This document shows positions 48,465-62,400 of a DNA stretch of 64,000 bases, in pieces (within the stretch, counting starts at the first letter, position 1; every line of letters starts with the position of its first letter). A model generated the notes under the pieces. That model made no database searches. It worked only from the letters and a program-made list of their open reading frames with translations, and was not told where the DNA came from. This DNA comes from Scatophagus argus (taxonomy: Eukaryota > Chordata > Actinopteri > Scatophagidae), in the NCBI RefSeq assembly GCF_020382885.2, contig NC_058513.1, positions 18,377,641-18,441,640 on the forward strand, given 5' to 3'. The translations under genes were made by a program, and so were the position numbers.

Positions 48465-51400
48465 ATGGCCGCCAACTTCACCCCTCAGGGTTGCGGCCCT
48501 AACGTGGACTCACTCTATTACAACCTGTGTGACCTCAGCGTCGTTTGGGGTATCGTGCTGGAGGCCTTCGCGGCGGCTGGCATCGTCTTCTCCTTTGTGC
48601 TTTTCATCTCAGTGTTAGCCAGCGTGCCCTTCACACAAAGCAAGAACCGCAAGAGCTCAGTGGCCCTCCACGCCTGCTTCTTGGTCTGCACCACCGGCCT
48701 CTTCTGCCTGACCTTCGCCTTCATCGTGGGAAAGGACTTCTCCACCTGTGCTTCACGGAGGTTCCTCTTCGGGGTGCTGTTTGGCGGCTGCTTCGCTTGC
48801 CTCCTGATGCAGTGTGTGAGGCTGAACATCCTCGTCAGGCGTAACAGCGGACCCCGGGCTTGGGTCTTATGTCTGGCGGCGGTGGGGCTGTGGCTCGTGG
48901 AGGTGGTCATCAACACAGAGTGGCTGATCATCACAGTCGTGCGCCACCCACAAGGGCCACTCAATGCCACCGCAGAAGTCAGCAGGGCCACCTCTACTCC
49001 TTGCAACATCGCCAATGAGGACTTTGTCATGGCACTGATCTACGTGATGACCCTGATCCTGGCTGTGGTGGTTGCAAGTCTGGCCATCATGGCAGGAAAA
49101 CACAAACAGTGGAAGATGGAAGGCGCCTGGATCCTTGTAACCAGCTTGTTCTCTGTGGGTATTTGGGTGGCATGGATCGTCATGTATGTCTATGGGAACG
49201 AGAAGCATGGAGGGCCTACATGGGATGACCCCACCTTGGCCATCGCCTTGGTGGCGAACGCATGGGTGTTCCTCATCCTCTACACCATTCCTCAAGTCTG
49301 CTCTTTGACCAGTGATGATGAAAGCCAGCAAGGTTTTGGGGAAGATCTATACCCGAATCTAGGAGTCGGTTACGAGACGATCCTGAAGGAACAGAGCTCC
49401 CAGAACATGTTCATGGAAAACAAGGCCTTCTCTATGGACGAACCCAACCAAGGTCAGTCAGTATTAACAACTTCAGCTTGTATTTAACCCCAAACTCTCT
49501 GTGTTGCAGGAGAAACTGGATTGTTTTGCATGTCAATGCAAATCAGTCTGTCCAACTCTCGGCACCTGTGGACTTGAAATGTAGCTCTGAAAGGTTTGCA
49601 GGCTTGTTCCTTTACAGAGGAAGATGCTGATACACACACACACACTGCTCAGAGTAGAACGTACTGGTAGGATATGTACCTCTTTTTTGGTGACTTTCAT
49701 GCCTCTTGGCACACACATTGATGCATTGTGTGTCACAGATATCTACTGAAGTTAGCATGCGAACCACTTAGCCTTGACCCATCCTGTCTCTTGATACAAG
49801 TTTGTAGCTCAACAGGTGATAATGAGTAATTGGAGTGTCCAGTCTGGCCTCAGTCCAGTGGCACAGAGGTGGTTTTCTTGCCACGTTTGGCTCCTGGCAG
49901 GCCAGAGCTGACCAGAGGTGAAATCCGGGCCGGGACATCTAATACGACCGCTAACTGCACGGTTAACTGAGGGAACCCGCTAGCAGCAGGTCCAGTTAGG
50001 AGTAGTTAGTGGTTGTCCTGTTGATATGCTGCCCCTTTATGTTAATGCTTATGTAATGTAGCAATGAGACACGCCATCCTTTATTTTCTCAGGTGTGACG
50101 TGTCCAGTCTTACACAAAGGTCCACTTTTTCATTTGGCAGGAAGACGTTTCCAAGCCTACTCTTCCATGTAAATCAAATATTTGCCTGGTTGACAAACTG
50201 GTAACATTTCAGTTTGTTTGTGAGGTAATAACTAAAGTATATTCACTATGCATGTGACTACATATCACACTAAGTCAAACTGGACACTCATTAAAATGCC
50301 ATCCGGCTGTTGTGTCATATTTTTTGACCCTCTGTTTGTTCGGTGACTACCTGGGAACAATGAATTGTACACTCTGTCCTGCACTGACTGGATTACAATT
50401 ACTTATCATAGAATATACAGGGTGACCTTGTAGAGATGAGATTTTCAAGCCCACAAAAACTTCAGAACAGACGGACTATGCGGCAGTAAAATGTCCTCAA
50501 AAGGTTGTTTTGTATCTGCGTGATGAAGCCACAGAATTTGATATGCTTATCGTGAGCCGAACAGGATCTGATGTTGCAGTAAAAAGCCAACAAGATCAGA
50601 ACGTTAAGTCCTGCAGTTTGTCCTCACAGCCGATCGTCAGGGCTGTTGGTGGAGTCGCTGGATAATCACAGATGATGAGTCCTGCGTTGCTGCTAAAGTG
50701 CTGGAGTGTTTTTCACTGGTTTAGTGTATTTATTTGTAATTGTTTCCACTCTGTGAGATTAAACATTTTCTCTTCATTTCAGGGGTAAAAATACACTGCT
50801 GTGCTATGAAATTTTATGAATTTTTTTTTATTTGTTCTTTTCCCCTCTTTCTCACATGAAGGTGGGCAGAAATCTAATATTAATTCTACCTTTGAATGAG
50901 TCTTTTATATTTATAGAGGAAGCAGGTCCTCTTCCACAGAGTCCGCCTGCCTTGTCTCTACAGTAGCCCAGAATGGACAAACCAAACACTGACACTAGAG
51001 AGGGACTGTCATCATTTTTGTGTTGTTGACAGCCTGTTTTCAGTTGTTGGTGGATGTTAAATGCTGGCTGAATGTAAAATGCTTGGATGTGGGTCTCTGA
51101 CACAGAGCAACATGTCACTTCATCCTTCAGTGAACTTCTAACTCACCTTATTGTATTGTGAACCACGACTGGTCAATAACTGTCGTCAGGACAGGAGAAT
51201 TCAGTCAGCGTCTGCACACCGTTTCTCAGGCAGTGAGTCATTCCTGTTAATGAGTGTCTAGTATCTAACTGCATGTCTAATCACCATATCACACACAAAC
51301 ACTCCCGCTCTGACTCTGAGTCCCACCGGAAACATCACGCCTTGTGTTTGCACTGTCTCCACGGCAACCGAGGTGTGGCAACAGTCTCATCCAAGGGAAA

Positions 51401-53342
51401 ATATTTGTTGTGTCACACAAAGTGTGACAAAGTCATCTCTCACGTCCTTCTCTCCAGGGCGTTTCAACAGGACACATCAGCACGAACAAGATGAAGGAAA
51501 GTGCATGAAGGTCATTCGGCTCTCTGTATCTTAAGTGGTTGTAAAATAAAGATTTGAGAGATGGTTTCTGGGGAGCAATAGCACTTAAGAGGCCTGAAGA
51601 TGTCACACAATTGGCTCGTTGGCTGACAGAATAATTACGTTTGTTGTCTCTGTCTGTCCATTCAGGATCCAAGCCGGTGTCTCCATACAGCGGATACACC
51701 GGTCAGCTGCGCAGTTCAGTCTACCAGCCCACCGAGCTGGCTCTCATCAGCAAAGCCGTGGGAAACGTGAGTGTGCACCCACATGGTTTGCCTGCAGAAA
51801 CACATATTTAAATATGTCCTGGTGTCGAGGCAAATGAATAGCTGCTTCCCAGCAGACTCATTCACAGGAATCCTGTGGTCGGCCAGTTATTATTAAAATG
51901 AATGTTACCTTGATGGTAACTCTGACAACATTCAAGCCGTTTGTGAGACTATTGTGAAAGAAAACTTTTGTTCCATTCAAATCATCAAATACAATTTAGA
52001 TGTGCCAATTTATGTTAACAATTTAAAAACAGAGACGATCTTACTCATTCAGCTAATTATAGCATAGCTGTATCTGATATCAGTTATGCACAATAACTTG
52101 AATCTGCCAGCAACAGTTGACATTTCAGTCTCCTTTTGTTTCCTTCTATGTGAAAGTCCAGCTGTTTACAAATTAACTAGACTTTTGAACTCTGCCACCA
52201 TTGTCATGCTAAAAGGTGAGCTTGACGGACATAGTCACAGTAACGGGGACAGGTAATGCACCATGTAGGATGTGATTGCCCCCCAGGATGCCGAAGTCAA
52301 GCCATGCTGGGACAGGGACTCAGCCTGAGCACTCTGTGGAGGTTTTTGGTTTGACAGACTCATCCGCTCGCTCATTTCTTTGATGTCTTTGTCACGGGCC
52401 GTGTTCTGACTCCACGCAGCACCCGCCGGACTCCTTTGACATGGTCATTCCCAGAGCTTCCACCAACTCTGCAGCCAACAGCGGGAGCAGCACCCCCTCC
52501 ACACACACCGAGATCGGGAACAGTGCACACACTCAGACAAACGGAAATAGCGTAGGTCGTACCCTGAGCCCTCGACGCCTCTCCTTCACTTTCCTGTCAC
52601 CTGCTTACCTCCACATGCTTTTCTATTCCCCTGCTGCTGTGCATGTCGACTTCTCAGCGCCTGCTGTATCCATAGCAACTTCTTCTACAGGTTGACTATG
52701 AATCACTTCTTTGTCTGGACCTTTTTTTCTTACCTCGTGGAGCTCTCAAGGCCTTGTGTCTTTCACTTTGCCTGTTCAATATGCTGGTCGAACTCTGCAC
52801 ATGTTTTCTCTTACTGAAATTCAAGAAATATGTTGGTGAAAATGGTGGCGTTTATCCGACGTGATTTGTGTCTTTTTTGCCCTTATAGTTAAGTTTTTTC
52901 TCTAAAAACGTACCTTCAGAATCTGAGGCTGGCAGCTGTAATCATTTTCGATTCCATTTGGAGTCATTTTCATGATTAAATTTAGTAATTTGCCATTCCC
53001 AAAATGTTTGTTGCTATTTCATTTGGCACATTGCTAAGTAGTTCTTATCCCAGGCTGTTTCTTGTTCTGCTTCTTAATCTAAATTCCCCTGTTGGAGATC
53101 AGTGTTGCCAAAATACAGCAAAAATTAGAATAGATGCTACTGATTATACTGAGACTTCAGAGGCTCAGATAAAGTGGCTGAGAGTAACCGTGTGCTCCAT
53201 CCTGTGACTGCTGTGAATCCAGGCTGACTAAAGCTGCCGTCTTTCTGTCAAACCTCCAGAGACATCTCAGCGTGTGGGTGTTTGACTCCATGTCTCTGTT
53301 CTCCTGCAGGGGAACGGTCCACATAGGACGTCCCGGTGGTGA
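48465..53342 (+). CDS. gprc5c: G-protein-coupled receptor family C group 5 member C
   Basis: Orphan seven-pass receptor of the retinoic-acid-inducible (RAIG) group with a short extracellular N-terminus. Exons: 48465-49452, 51666-51766, 52420-52551, 53310-53342, giving 1254 nt and 417 aa with consistent phases. Exon 1 codes all seven membrane segments (about residues 28-54, 66-88, 97-125, 131-155, 187-210, 220-243, 257-280). It has sequons at NFT (4-6) and NAT (167-169). The cytoplasmic tail exons contain the SPYSGYTGQLRSSVYQPTE block typical of GPRC5B/C, then a Ser/Thr-rich part, and a last exon of only ten codons (GNGPHRTSRW). Start: ATG with G at +4; an in-frame GTG six bases earlier was not preferred. 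Position beside gpr142 supports gprc5c over gprc5b. Confidence 0.93.
49453..51665 (+). other. gprc5c intron 1
   Basis: No coding segment or clear repeat recognised. A U-rich stretch is at about 50810-50850. Confidence 0.6.
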
Positions 53343-54325
53343 CCACACTGAGGCTCCCAGCACCCAGCCACAATGACTTCAGTTCGCGTCTTGTCATTCG
53401 CACCCGCTGACTGTATGTTTGCTGTTACGGTTCCCTAAGCTGGTTCTAAGAGGAACCCTCAGTTCTGACATGTGGGGGCTGGGTCATCACCCCTCATGGA
53501 AAACAGCCAAACCTTCTTTTGACTGAATTCCCTTGTGCCATTGGGTATCAGACAGCACAGAGCTTCATCTGGAGGTCAAAGCGAGGGGATGAAGCTACGG
53601 CTTTGCTGCAGAACAAAGACTTTTTGCAGTGAGTGTTGTTTCACTGTGGGCTCCCTGCTGGACCCAATCACACAGATGAAGAGTGACGGTGCTGATGGCG
53701 CAAAAACTGTCTGAAGAGAATAGTGAAACCAAAGGTTGGGGCTGACTTTGGCCCGGTATGATATTCACATGTACACACACCAAACAGACACCAGTGAACA
53801 TCCCTCACTCAGTTTGGCATGAAGGCGACACAGGCTGGAAAAAACACCTAGAGGGACTGCATTCACTTATATTAATAAATATTATGCACAGTTGGGTTTA
53901 ATTACATGAGTAGGTATGTATTTTTGTGCCTGGATTGTGAATACTGTTAATGACCACACGCAAAGTGCACACGCAAAATTAAGTAGTTGGTGTTGAATTA
54001 ATGCAAATGCGTTGTTGACGTGTCAGTGGCTCCTCGCTGCATGAAAACTTTGTATGAATATGTGTATTTAATGCTATTTATAATAGGGATAGATTCATTT
54101 AAAAATGTGCTGCTTCGGCTCTGATGCGGCGTCCTCCCTGTCTGTGGACACATCTCTGTGGTCTCACTCGGTGTCCCGCCCACGACACAATCTGATTGGA
54201 CCAGAGAGACGGAACGTCAGCTGCTCATAACGACGTCATCTTCATTTATTCACATGTTCTGATTGCCCAGATCGCCGCCACTGTGTGATTCATGTACAGC
54301 AAATAAAGATTCACTTGTGATGTTA
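53343..54325 (+). other. gprc5c 3' UTR
   Basis: Runs from the stop to a canonical AATAAA at 54302-54307, followed by a GT-rich stretch suitable for cleavage. A weaker upstream AATAAA is at 53874-53879. Confidence 0.65.
54302..54307 (+). terminator. Poly(A) signal of gprc5c
   Basis: AATAAA with GT-rich sequence about 25-60 bases downstream, 960 bases after the gprc5c stop. Confidence 0.65.
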
Positions 54326-54954
54326 TGAATGGTGTGTTTTCTAATCCAGATGTTCTGTGAGTGTGGGATGATGAGTGCAGGAGTGCAGAGGGAGGGACAG
54401 GAAATACGCTGTGGACCGCCTGTGCTGCTCTTTGAACAAAAACCGATTCTGGAGACTCTTGTTTGAACAACCTCTAAACAAGAACACAAAGAGAGCCTGA
54501 GGACTGTTGGCACACGCTCCTTAAAATTCTAATATTTATTACATTTATGTAAGTAGCCAATCACCAAACAATTAATTCCGTGACGACATGACTGTAGTTC
54601 TTAGAGGAGGACGTGCTGCGGCTGTTTGGTTACTGGCTGGACGTCTGGTGTTACCTGAGAGTAAATTCAATCATGTTCATCAAACCGTGCAAACTGATTT
54701 ATTGATCCAGCCTCACTGGCATTCTCAAATAACTGAATTCACCAAGGTCATCGGGGGAGACGGGAATTATCGATCACGGTTTCAGTTCCCACACCGCAGT
54801 GTGTTGAGTGTCTGACCGAAGGGCATTGATGCCATGTTGTGTTTTGAGGAAGTGCATCCAGGTTCTTACCATCAAGCTGCCTCAGAAGGTGCTTGTTTAC
54901 TCAGTGGAGTCCAGCGTCTGTGCGTCATCTCAGCCAATAAAATGTCCAGCAGTC

Positions 54955-55140
54955 CAGGCCCATAACTCATGAGGGAAAATATATAATAATAATTCCCATA
55001 AGGGGGAAAGTTGGCCTCTCTATATTACAATTTAATTAAAGAGTTTGATCTAGACCTGCTCTAGTTGGAAAGTGTCATGAGATTACTTTTGTTGTGAATT
55101 GGCGCTATATAAACAAACTGAATTGAACTGAACTGAACTC
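54955..55140 (+). repeat. Interspersed repeat ending ggcgctatataaa...(ttgaa)n
   Basis: tctagacctgctctagttgg, then ttttgttgtgaattggcgct, then a tail of gaattgaactgaactgaa. This is the 3' end of one of the most common teleost dispersed elements, recognised by its tail. The forward orientation is clear; the left boundary is uncertain. Confidence 0.7.
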
Positions 55141-55627
55141 ACAGCCTGTCAAAGGCAGCAGTGAGGACAGACAGCAGGCTGACTCTGGTGTTTGTGTACA
55201 GCTGGCAGGAAGCAGCCATCGTCCCGTCTTCATCATTCTGTCACTCTTTCTCCTGCTTCAGGAAGTACAAGTGGTCCTCCAAGAGGATCATGAGACAATG
55301 ATTTTAATTGCTCTCAGCTGTGCCCCCATCAAGTTCAGAATCCAGTTGAAAGTCACCTGCATGCGTCTGAGATCTACTGCAGGTCAGGGTTTGCTGGTAG
55401 TTCATGGATCCAGACAGGAACTTCTGAAAATCTGAAAGCAGCTCAAGATCCATTTGTTCAGACTAGTGCAAGAAACCTCTAAATCTGAAATCTGGAGGAA
55501 TAATTTTCTAAACATGTTGTAAGTATTTAACTTGATTTTATTTGACCAGTGAGAGGCACTCAGTTCCCTGCAGTTACGCACAATATTAATGTAGCTGAGA
55601 CCTTATGTAATCTTTGGACACGGATCG

Positions 55628-55653
55628 CACACACACACACACACACACACACA
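55628..55653. repeat. (CA)13 microsatellite
   Basis: Pure CA tract in intergenic DNA. Confidence 0.94.
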
Positions 55654-56744
55654 GACGTCGACTCCACCTCCCCTCTGCTCGGATCTTGTGTGTGTTGACT
55701 GAACTGGCTCATGCTGCTTGCTGCTGTGGTTAAGAGGTTGGGCTGTGATTTATAAGCGATCCAACTGCTGTGGCCTGATAACCTCCAAGTCTCCTGAGGA
55801 GGTGATCCAAGGCCACATCCCAGATCTATTTTAGGCTCCGCAAGCCCTCCTGTCACATATATGTTTAATCGGTGACTCTCACTTTTACATGATAGGCTGA
55901 GCAGTAGAAATTCTACTAAACCACTGCTGCAGGCCTGATAAGACACAAAAGGAGATAAACAGAATATACAATAAAATGTTTTGTCTTTTTCACCTTTTAT
56001 GTCCAGTGAAAGGATCTCCTTAAAGCTCTGCCCTCTTTGTGTTCCACTGAGGGCAGCACGACCGGGGCTGATATATTACGTAAGGTTTGCAGGGTCTAAA
56101 CAGGACATGCAGCTTTGTATTGTAGGCCTGGTTTAGATTACTTTTAAGCAACTAGCTCCTCACGCTTACTGCAAAACATCAGCTGTGATCAAAAGTCAGT
56201 TTACTGTATGAATGTGATATCAAATGTGTGAAAACTTTTGTTGATAATACGTTTCCACCTTCCTTTTGTTCATTCAGAATTAAAATATTTGATGGTGTAG
56301 GACTGTGGCGCACAGCACAGTCTGAAAAAAGCTGCAGGGCTATTGGATGTGCTGATGGGAGGATGAGGCCGTGTGTCCAGGGGAAGATGGAAGGTAGCAC
56401 AGCTTCCTGGAACCGCAGTGTCAGGAGTGTGAGAGGCGTCGCACTGCGCGCTAATTGGTGCGAGAAACCAGCGGCTGCATCCTGCTGATAACAACGGTAT
56501 CTGAGACACCGAGCACTTCGTCCAATTAGTGACACACACACATAAACAAGGAATCATCTGAACAGGGAGGAAGCTGCAGTGGAGCCTTCGGTATCCTTAA
56601 GTGGCTCTCAGGTTCTGTCCACACGGAGGACATAAGGTGGACGAAGACTTGCTGTTTGCCCAGTATGAACGTCAGGGTCACATGGCGAGACGAGACGCAC
56701 TTTCCACACAGTGCAACACAAAGGCAGACGACTAATTCAGATAC

Positions 56745-56930
56745 CAATAGAAGTAGTCACATGTACTGCAGTAACACACTGTAAAAAAAACTTCATCACC
56801 TGTCCTACATTCAGCATTAGCTTTCAGTAAAAGTACACAACTATCATCTAAAATGTGAAATGTAAGATGTGAGTTTAAGACATAAAAGTAAACAAATATA
56901 CAGTACATGTATTTCCTGATTGTTTCTGAT
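56745..56930. repeat. Interspersed repeat, 'agtggtggaaagtaactaag' family, diverged
   Basis: agtagtcacatgtactgcag, ttcagtaaaagtacacaact and a following AT-rich stretch with acagtacatg match the family. Confidence 0.4.
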
Positions 56931-59900
56931 GCTTTTTCACTAACAGCTGCTTGCTGCTGCTGGAAACGAGGCGGATGAGAGTGCTGAGACTGAAGCAAAG
57001 CAATCCAACATAAAACGAAAAGGATGAGCTGAAAGACACAAGACACAAATAAAAGAGTTAAGGTGAACTTCAGAAATGAGTGGTTACGGGGCGTCGCTGG
57101 GAGCGGCTCCTTCTGCGCTACATCTGTAATCATTTGATCCAATGTTGATATAAACATATTTGCTAATGCAGCTTTAAAGTACTGCTGCCCCAAACCTTGT
57201 AGCACCAGAGTAAATTTCCATGACTTCATTTTGCTTTGCCTTTTGTTTATCCCAGTAAGGCACTGACTGATAAACTCAGCCCAGCATAGTTGGCAGCCAT
57301 AGCTGAGCCCAGAGCTCTGGCACTTAACAGCCCGAGTCAAAGCACCTCTGTGTCTCCAAAATAACTCCCACCTCCCTCCCAGTTAGCAGCCCCCCTCCCA
57401 CCCAAACCCTGCCCGCCTCGCTCTCAGCAAACTGCAGCCACCGACGAGTTCCCACCAGGAGCCAGAGCACACATTTACAGCCTTCAGCTTTTCTGCTTCT
57501 CCACATTATGTTGAAACTATTCAAACGATTGCAGAAAGTAAACTGCATCTTGCTCATTAACGGCTTTCCGTCCTGCTGTTAGCATGCAGAGCTACTGAAC
57601 GGAGCAGCGAAGGTGTTTAGTGACTGAGGTGTTAACATCCAAGGCCACTGATTGGTCAGAATACCAGAACGTACATGACAGAAACACGGCACACATTCGA
57701 GACATTTCATCTGCACTTACTCAACCACAGCAGACCTTCATGTGACCTCGGCAGCAAACTAAAGAATGATTTACTCACTGGGTAAACACACAACAGTTTG
57801 GCTGGGAGACCAGAGGTGAGCAGAACCAAACATCTCGTATCCAAGATAAACTAGACACACGGACGAGTTGTCATGTAATGTTCACATACAAAATAATGTA
57901 GAAACGTTTTCTTTGAAGCTGAATTTACAACACAGATACGTTTCAACACAAAGAGCCCACATTTGTAGCTGCCAGCGCTGATGTGCACCTCCTCAAAGAT
58001 ATGTTCATAAAACCACCATTAAAGTGTGCATTTCTCTTCTGATGTTGCTTCCTTGAATAATCAGAAGAAATTTGAACTATTTGCAAAGCCATCATTTGAA
58101 TGAATTTGATTTGAATTTGACCAAAACCACTGCTGTCCGCTGTCCACTGACGCCTTGGTAGTTTTATGTGAAACCGTGTCCTGCTTGTTTGAGTTTAATC
58201 GGGCTCATTCTCTGACGACTCTCTCCGTTGTTTGCCTTGCACGTCCACTGAGGGAAAACCTTTGCTGTATTATGAAGGTCATTAGAATCATCAGCCGCTG
58301 AGACTGAGAACATACCATAACTGTGCAGGAGGAAAACTAACTCACATCAGCAAATGGTTTTTCAGCAGCACATTCACTGTAGGACGCCATCCTCCAAAGA
58401 TGTATGTGCATTCAAATGTGCATTCAAAAGAATAAATACACAGGAAACAAGTACAGGCAATTGTACACAGCACATAAAGTCTATTTTCACTGGAGTTCTT
58501 CAGGTTACGGTTTATTATTACACAGATTTGAGGGACTGAGTAGTAAATACTAATCCTACAAACAAAAAGGAAAACTTGCCACGTCCATGTTCACAAAGCA
58601 GGAAATGGAGAAGAGCACACAAAAGTAAAGTATCATCGTATGACAGCTATTGTGTTTTAAAATGTTAAATTCATAAGAGGATAAAAGCTTTTCTTGGGTG
58701 TATTTGCAGAAAAAATGGCTCAATGTCTGAGATCTGCCGACATTAAGAGGAGAAGCACCAAGAAAGACAAAACAAAGCAGGAAACGTTGAGTTTCACAGC
58801 AGACGTTCTGATTCGACAGCACACTAATGTTGCTAATGACGTTGACACTGACAGTGTGAGCCAGCAAGCACAATAGCAGGACTCTGAAACAGAAGCAGAT
58901 AAATGGAATTCAGCCTTCATTCATTTTATCGTGTGCACCCGCACCCCCCTGCTGTGACACATCAAAATGTCTTCAGTGAAAAAGGGCTGTCGCTGCACAA
59001 ATGTAACCACAATTCAAGTTTCCTGTTTCTAAGGAAAAAATGGTTTGAGTAAACATCCAGTCTCCTGTCTCAGGGTCCTCACACATACACAAACATGTTT
59101 ATGTCGATGCTGAAGAGTTACCTGTTGAGGTGTGTTAACGACTTGTCATTTTGGGGCAGTGGTGCAGCCGCCGGCCTCTCCGGGAAAGTGAACAGTGTGG
59201 TCTTTGTTCGCTCAGGACAAAGCTGGAGCTGTGAGTCAACCAGGAGCACCTTGAGGAAGGACACCTGAGCAGCACAACACCTTCCTGCCACCTTTTCAAC
59301 ACATGCTGTCAGGTTTTGAGCTCATCCTTGCAGGTCCACAAACAGAAGAGACACTTAATTATCAGAAACACATCGCTGGGCCATTGCAGCACATTAAGTG
59401 GGGTTACTTTTCCCTGTTTGTCCTGACTGTTGACACAGCTGCAGGGAGAAAACACTTCTTCATAGGCAGCACGACTGTATCAGAGGCGCATGAGCCCAGA
59501 TAAACTGTGCACAACCCAGAGGGTCAACCTCCCAGGAGAGACCTTTAACCTCTCATTAGAGGTCATAACCAGCTCATGCCACTGTTGTTATACACTGAAG
59601 CATTTCTAAAATTCTATTTTTTATCTTTGTTTGGGTTGCATTCCTGGGAAATCTTTCCCATATATAGTGGGTCAGCACAACGTTGTAACAAACACTGGCA
59701 GGCCTTTTGTGCATGCAGGGTTTCACCGGGATTATCAGCGATGAAGCTAATCCTTCTCATGCAGAATGGCTGCAGGCACAGCAAAGCTGTCGGCTGTTCA
59801 TGTCAGGGTCAGCTTTTTTAACATAAAGATTCCCGCAGTGCAAACTGCTCGAAAACACCAAGAGCAACAGTTTGAGATGTTGGAGCTGAGAATTTAACTT

Positions 59901-61062
59901 CATGTATGACTACAAGCAAAGCTCTGTAACTGTACACACTATACTATAAAGCTACTGATAAAATTGGTGGCTTTCCAATTACAATATTGTCTTTGTGATT
60001 TTGTGTGTATTTATAAGGCCTCCAGGAATTCCCTTCAGAGGCTGAGGGAGTCCTCAGGCTGCACTTTGGGATCCACTGGGCCGTGTGAAACGTTTCATAA
60101 GTATCTGTATTAAAATATAGCCTCTGTCCCCTGAGCCTCCTTTCTGTAAGTATTTGTCAAGAGCCTGACTTGATCGATCTTTGCTTCCTTCTGCAAGCAA
60201 AGGGCCCTTCAGGAAACGTCTGCAGAAGGTAAAGCAGAGCTCCAGGATTTCCCAGGCCAAAGGTGTTGAGAGAAACCAAATCCAGCAACGGGGCCACAAG
60301 GGGACTGATGTGAGGAAAATCTGGCAGCAGGACCCCTCAGCCCCCTCAATGCTCACATACCTGACGTGCTTAGGAGATCCTCTGAGCTGAAACACACAAG
60401 CTGATACCACACACTTCTGGATCATCTTAACTAAGAGCTCTGTTAAATCACATTGGACATGAACGCAGCCTCTTCTTGATGCCTGTGCTTGTGTTAGTGT
60501 CAGTCCCTGCAGCAAACCTCAGTGTCATCGACAGGACTGAACCACACATTCAGCTTTATTATGTCCACATTATGGTGTTAATCCGTAAAGAAAGCAAAAC
60601 GTCCTTCTTGCATTTAGGGTGGAATATGAGCCATCAGGCACAAATGACTGCAGAACAGAATCTATTATGATAACCATTAAAGAGCAAATCACTGAGAACA
60701 TTAAAACTCATTCGACTGTGTGTGTGCTCTGCTATCTTGTATTTGTTACTCTTCAGAGATTATTTGTGATCCGTCTCTTCTTTCGGAATAATATCAGCAG
60801 CCTTTTAACTGTGGCTGGCTTTATGTGTTTGAATAGAGGTCTGAGTTTCTATGAAGCGTGACTGAGGGAGTACCTCTCCCTGGAATAAAGTCACATTGTG
60901 ATCTGGGCCTCCGGTGAGACAACATGCCCCACCACACACCTGGTATCTCACGGCAGACCGAGCAGCTGCTGTGTTTCCACATCATGTTACCATGGATGTG
61001 GCTTGCAAACACTGAGGCCTGTGGGGACCAAAGATTCACACTCCTTCTCTTCCACATGCTAA

Positions 61063-61082
61063 ACACACACACACACACACAC
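61063..61082. repeat. (CA)10 microsatellite
   Basis: Pure CA tract in intergenic DNA. Confidence 0.9.
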
Positions 61083-62209
61083 CTCTTCATGCACCAGCGA
61101 ATGGTTCAAATAGTCAAGCAACTGGCAGGTTATGGTATGGAATCTCTGAACCATAGTCACACAGAGGAAAGCTGCATATACAAGGGTTTTGCATGTGAGC
61201 ATAAAGGAGCCGTTTCACTGACCAAATCTGCTTTACTATAGCTGTAAGACTCTTTCAATGCAGGTAATCTCAAAATGTAGGTCAGCAAAAGTACCTTGAG
61301 AAGAAAACATTTTTGAGCCTTTAATGATGGTTTCTGCTGATGTCATGCAGCCTTCTGTAAATATGACTCCGTGCTTCAGTGCAGGTGCATGGGAAACATG
61401 GGTGGGTGCCGTGTTTTACAAATCACAAGTAAATCTACAGTCTCATATCCTAAGAGTTGTGTTTCAAGTCCAAAACAAGTCAGCGTTCATGAAAAAGTTG
61501 AAACAGGGAAACTGTTGGAGAAAAAGGGTAAAATAAACTTCAGAACATGTAGAAGCAAAGCAGTCAGGTGTGTCTTGGTGCTGGATGTTCTACATGTTTA
61601 CATCAGTCTTTTGGACCACAGCAGACAGACTCTGCTGTGCTGGAATTTGTCTTTACTTAAAATTGACTTGAGTCCAAGTCAGTCATGTGACTCTGTCCTC
61701 TACTCTTGCTTCTGATTTTGGCCCCAGTCAAGGCTAGAACATGACAAATGACAAAGGACATTGAATGGAGACTCTTCTCTTCACTGCTGCTTTTGTTTGA
61801 ATGGGAACTAACAGTAGTGCGGAACAAGAAGAGGTAATTGTTAGGATAAAATGAGTAACACAAGCCTTTAGATTTTAAAGGAAACACACTATAAACAGGC
61901 ACTGATTGTCATGTTGGTCTGTGTAGCTCAATGGAAAACCTGTTGCTGGGTCTCAGCGAATGATGACACAGACCTGACAAGGCACAAGCAGTCTCCTAGC
62001 TGCAAACAGGCTAATTCACTGCAAATAGCTGTGCTGTTAAGTGGTGCATGGCAACAGTACAAAATAAAGATGAAGCTAAGTTACAGTGACTTCTGACTAC
62101 CAGCAAAAACTGATAATCAGAGGATAAAAAAGCTACATAATGCAGATTATAGTACTCATATCCAAGAAATTCCCTAATAGATGTTCCTTTAATTTAATTT
62201 ATATGGCGT

Positions 62210-62229
62210 TCCTCCTCCTCCTCCTCCTC
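62210..62229. repeat. Short (TCC/CTC)n microsatellite
   Basis: About seven CTC units upstream of the oxld1 promoter. Confidence 0.85.
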
Positions 62230-62400
62230 ACTGTAACTCATAGCTTGATGTCATATTTATATGAGCTTTATTGAAAGACCACAACTGTATGTACACAACT
62301 TCTGTTGCGTCTATTTGACATACAAGTGAAATACTGACACCTGCTGGACAGAGATTGAAAGTACATTTCATATTTTGGGAACCGCCCAGAAACTATTCTA

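Larger units (their letters stand above)
54326..62400. other. Intergenic stretch between gprc5c and oxld1
   Basis: Eight kilobases without a recognisable exon. It holds interspersed repeats (54955-55140, 56745-56930), (CA)n tracts and several chance open frames. The longest, 56732-57340 on the reverse strand, overlaps a repeat at its C-terminal end. Confidence 0.5.

Noticed and set aside
48518-49331. 170- and 154-codon reverse frames
   Set aside because: Antisense shadows of gprc5c exon 1.
56732-57340. 202-codon reverse-strand frame with a possible membrane segment
   Set aside because: Its C-terminal third overlaps a dispersed repeat, its start is not ATG, and no family is recognised.
58694-58876. 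Basic 60-codon frame beginning MGVFAEKMAQ
   Set aside because: No recognisable protein and no neighbouring exons; could be a decayed repeat at most.
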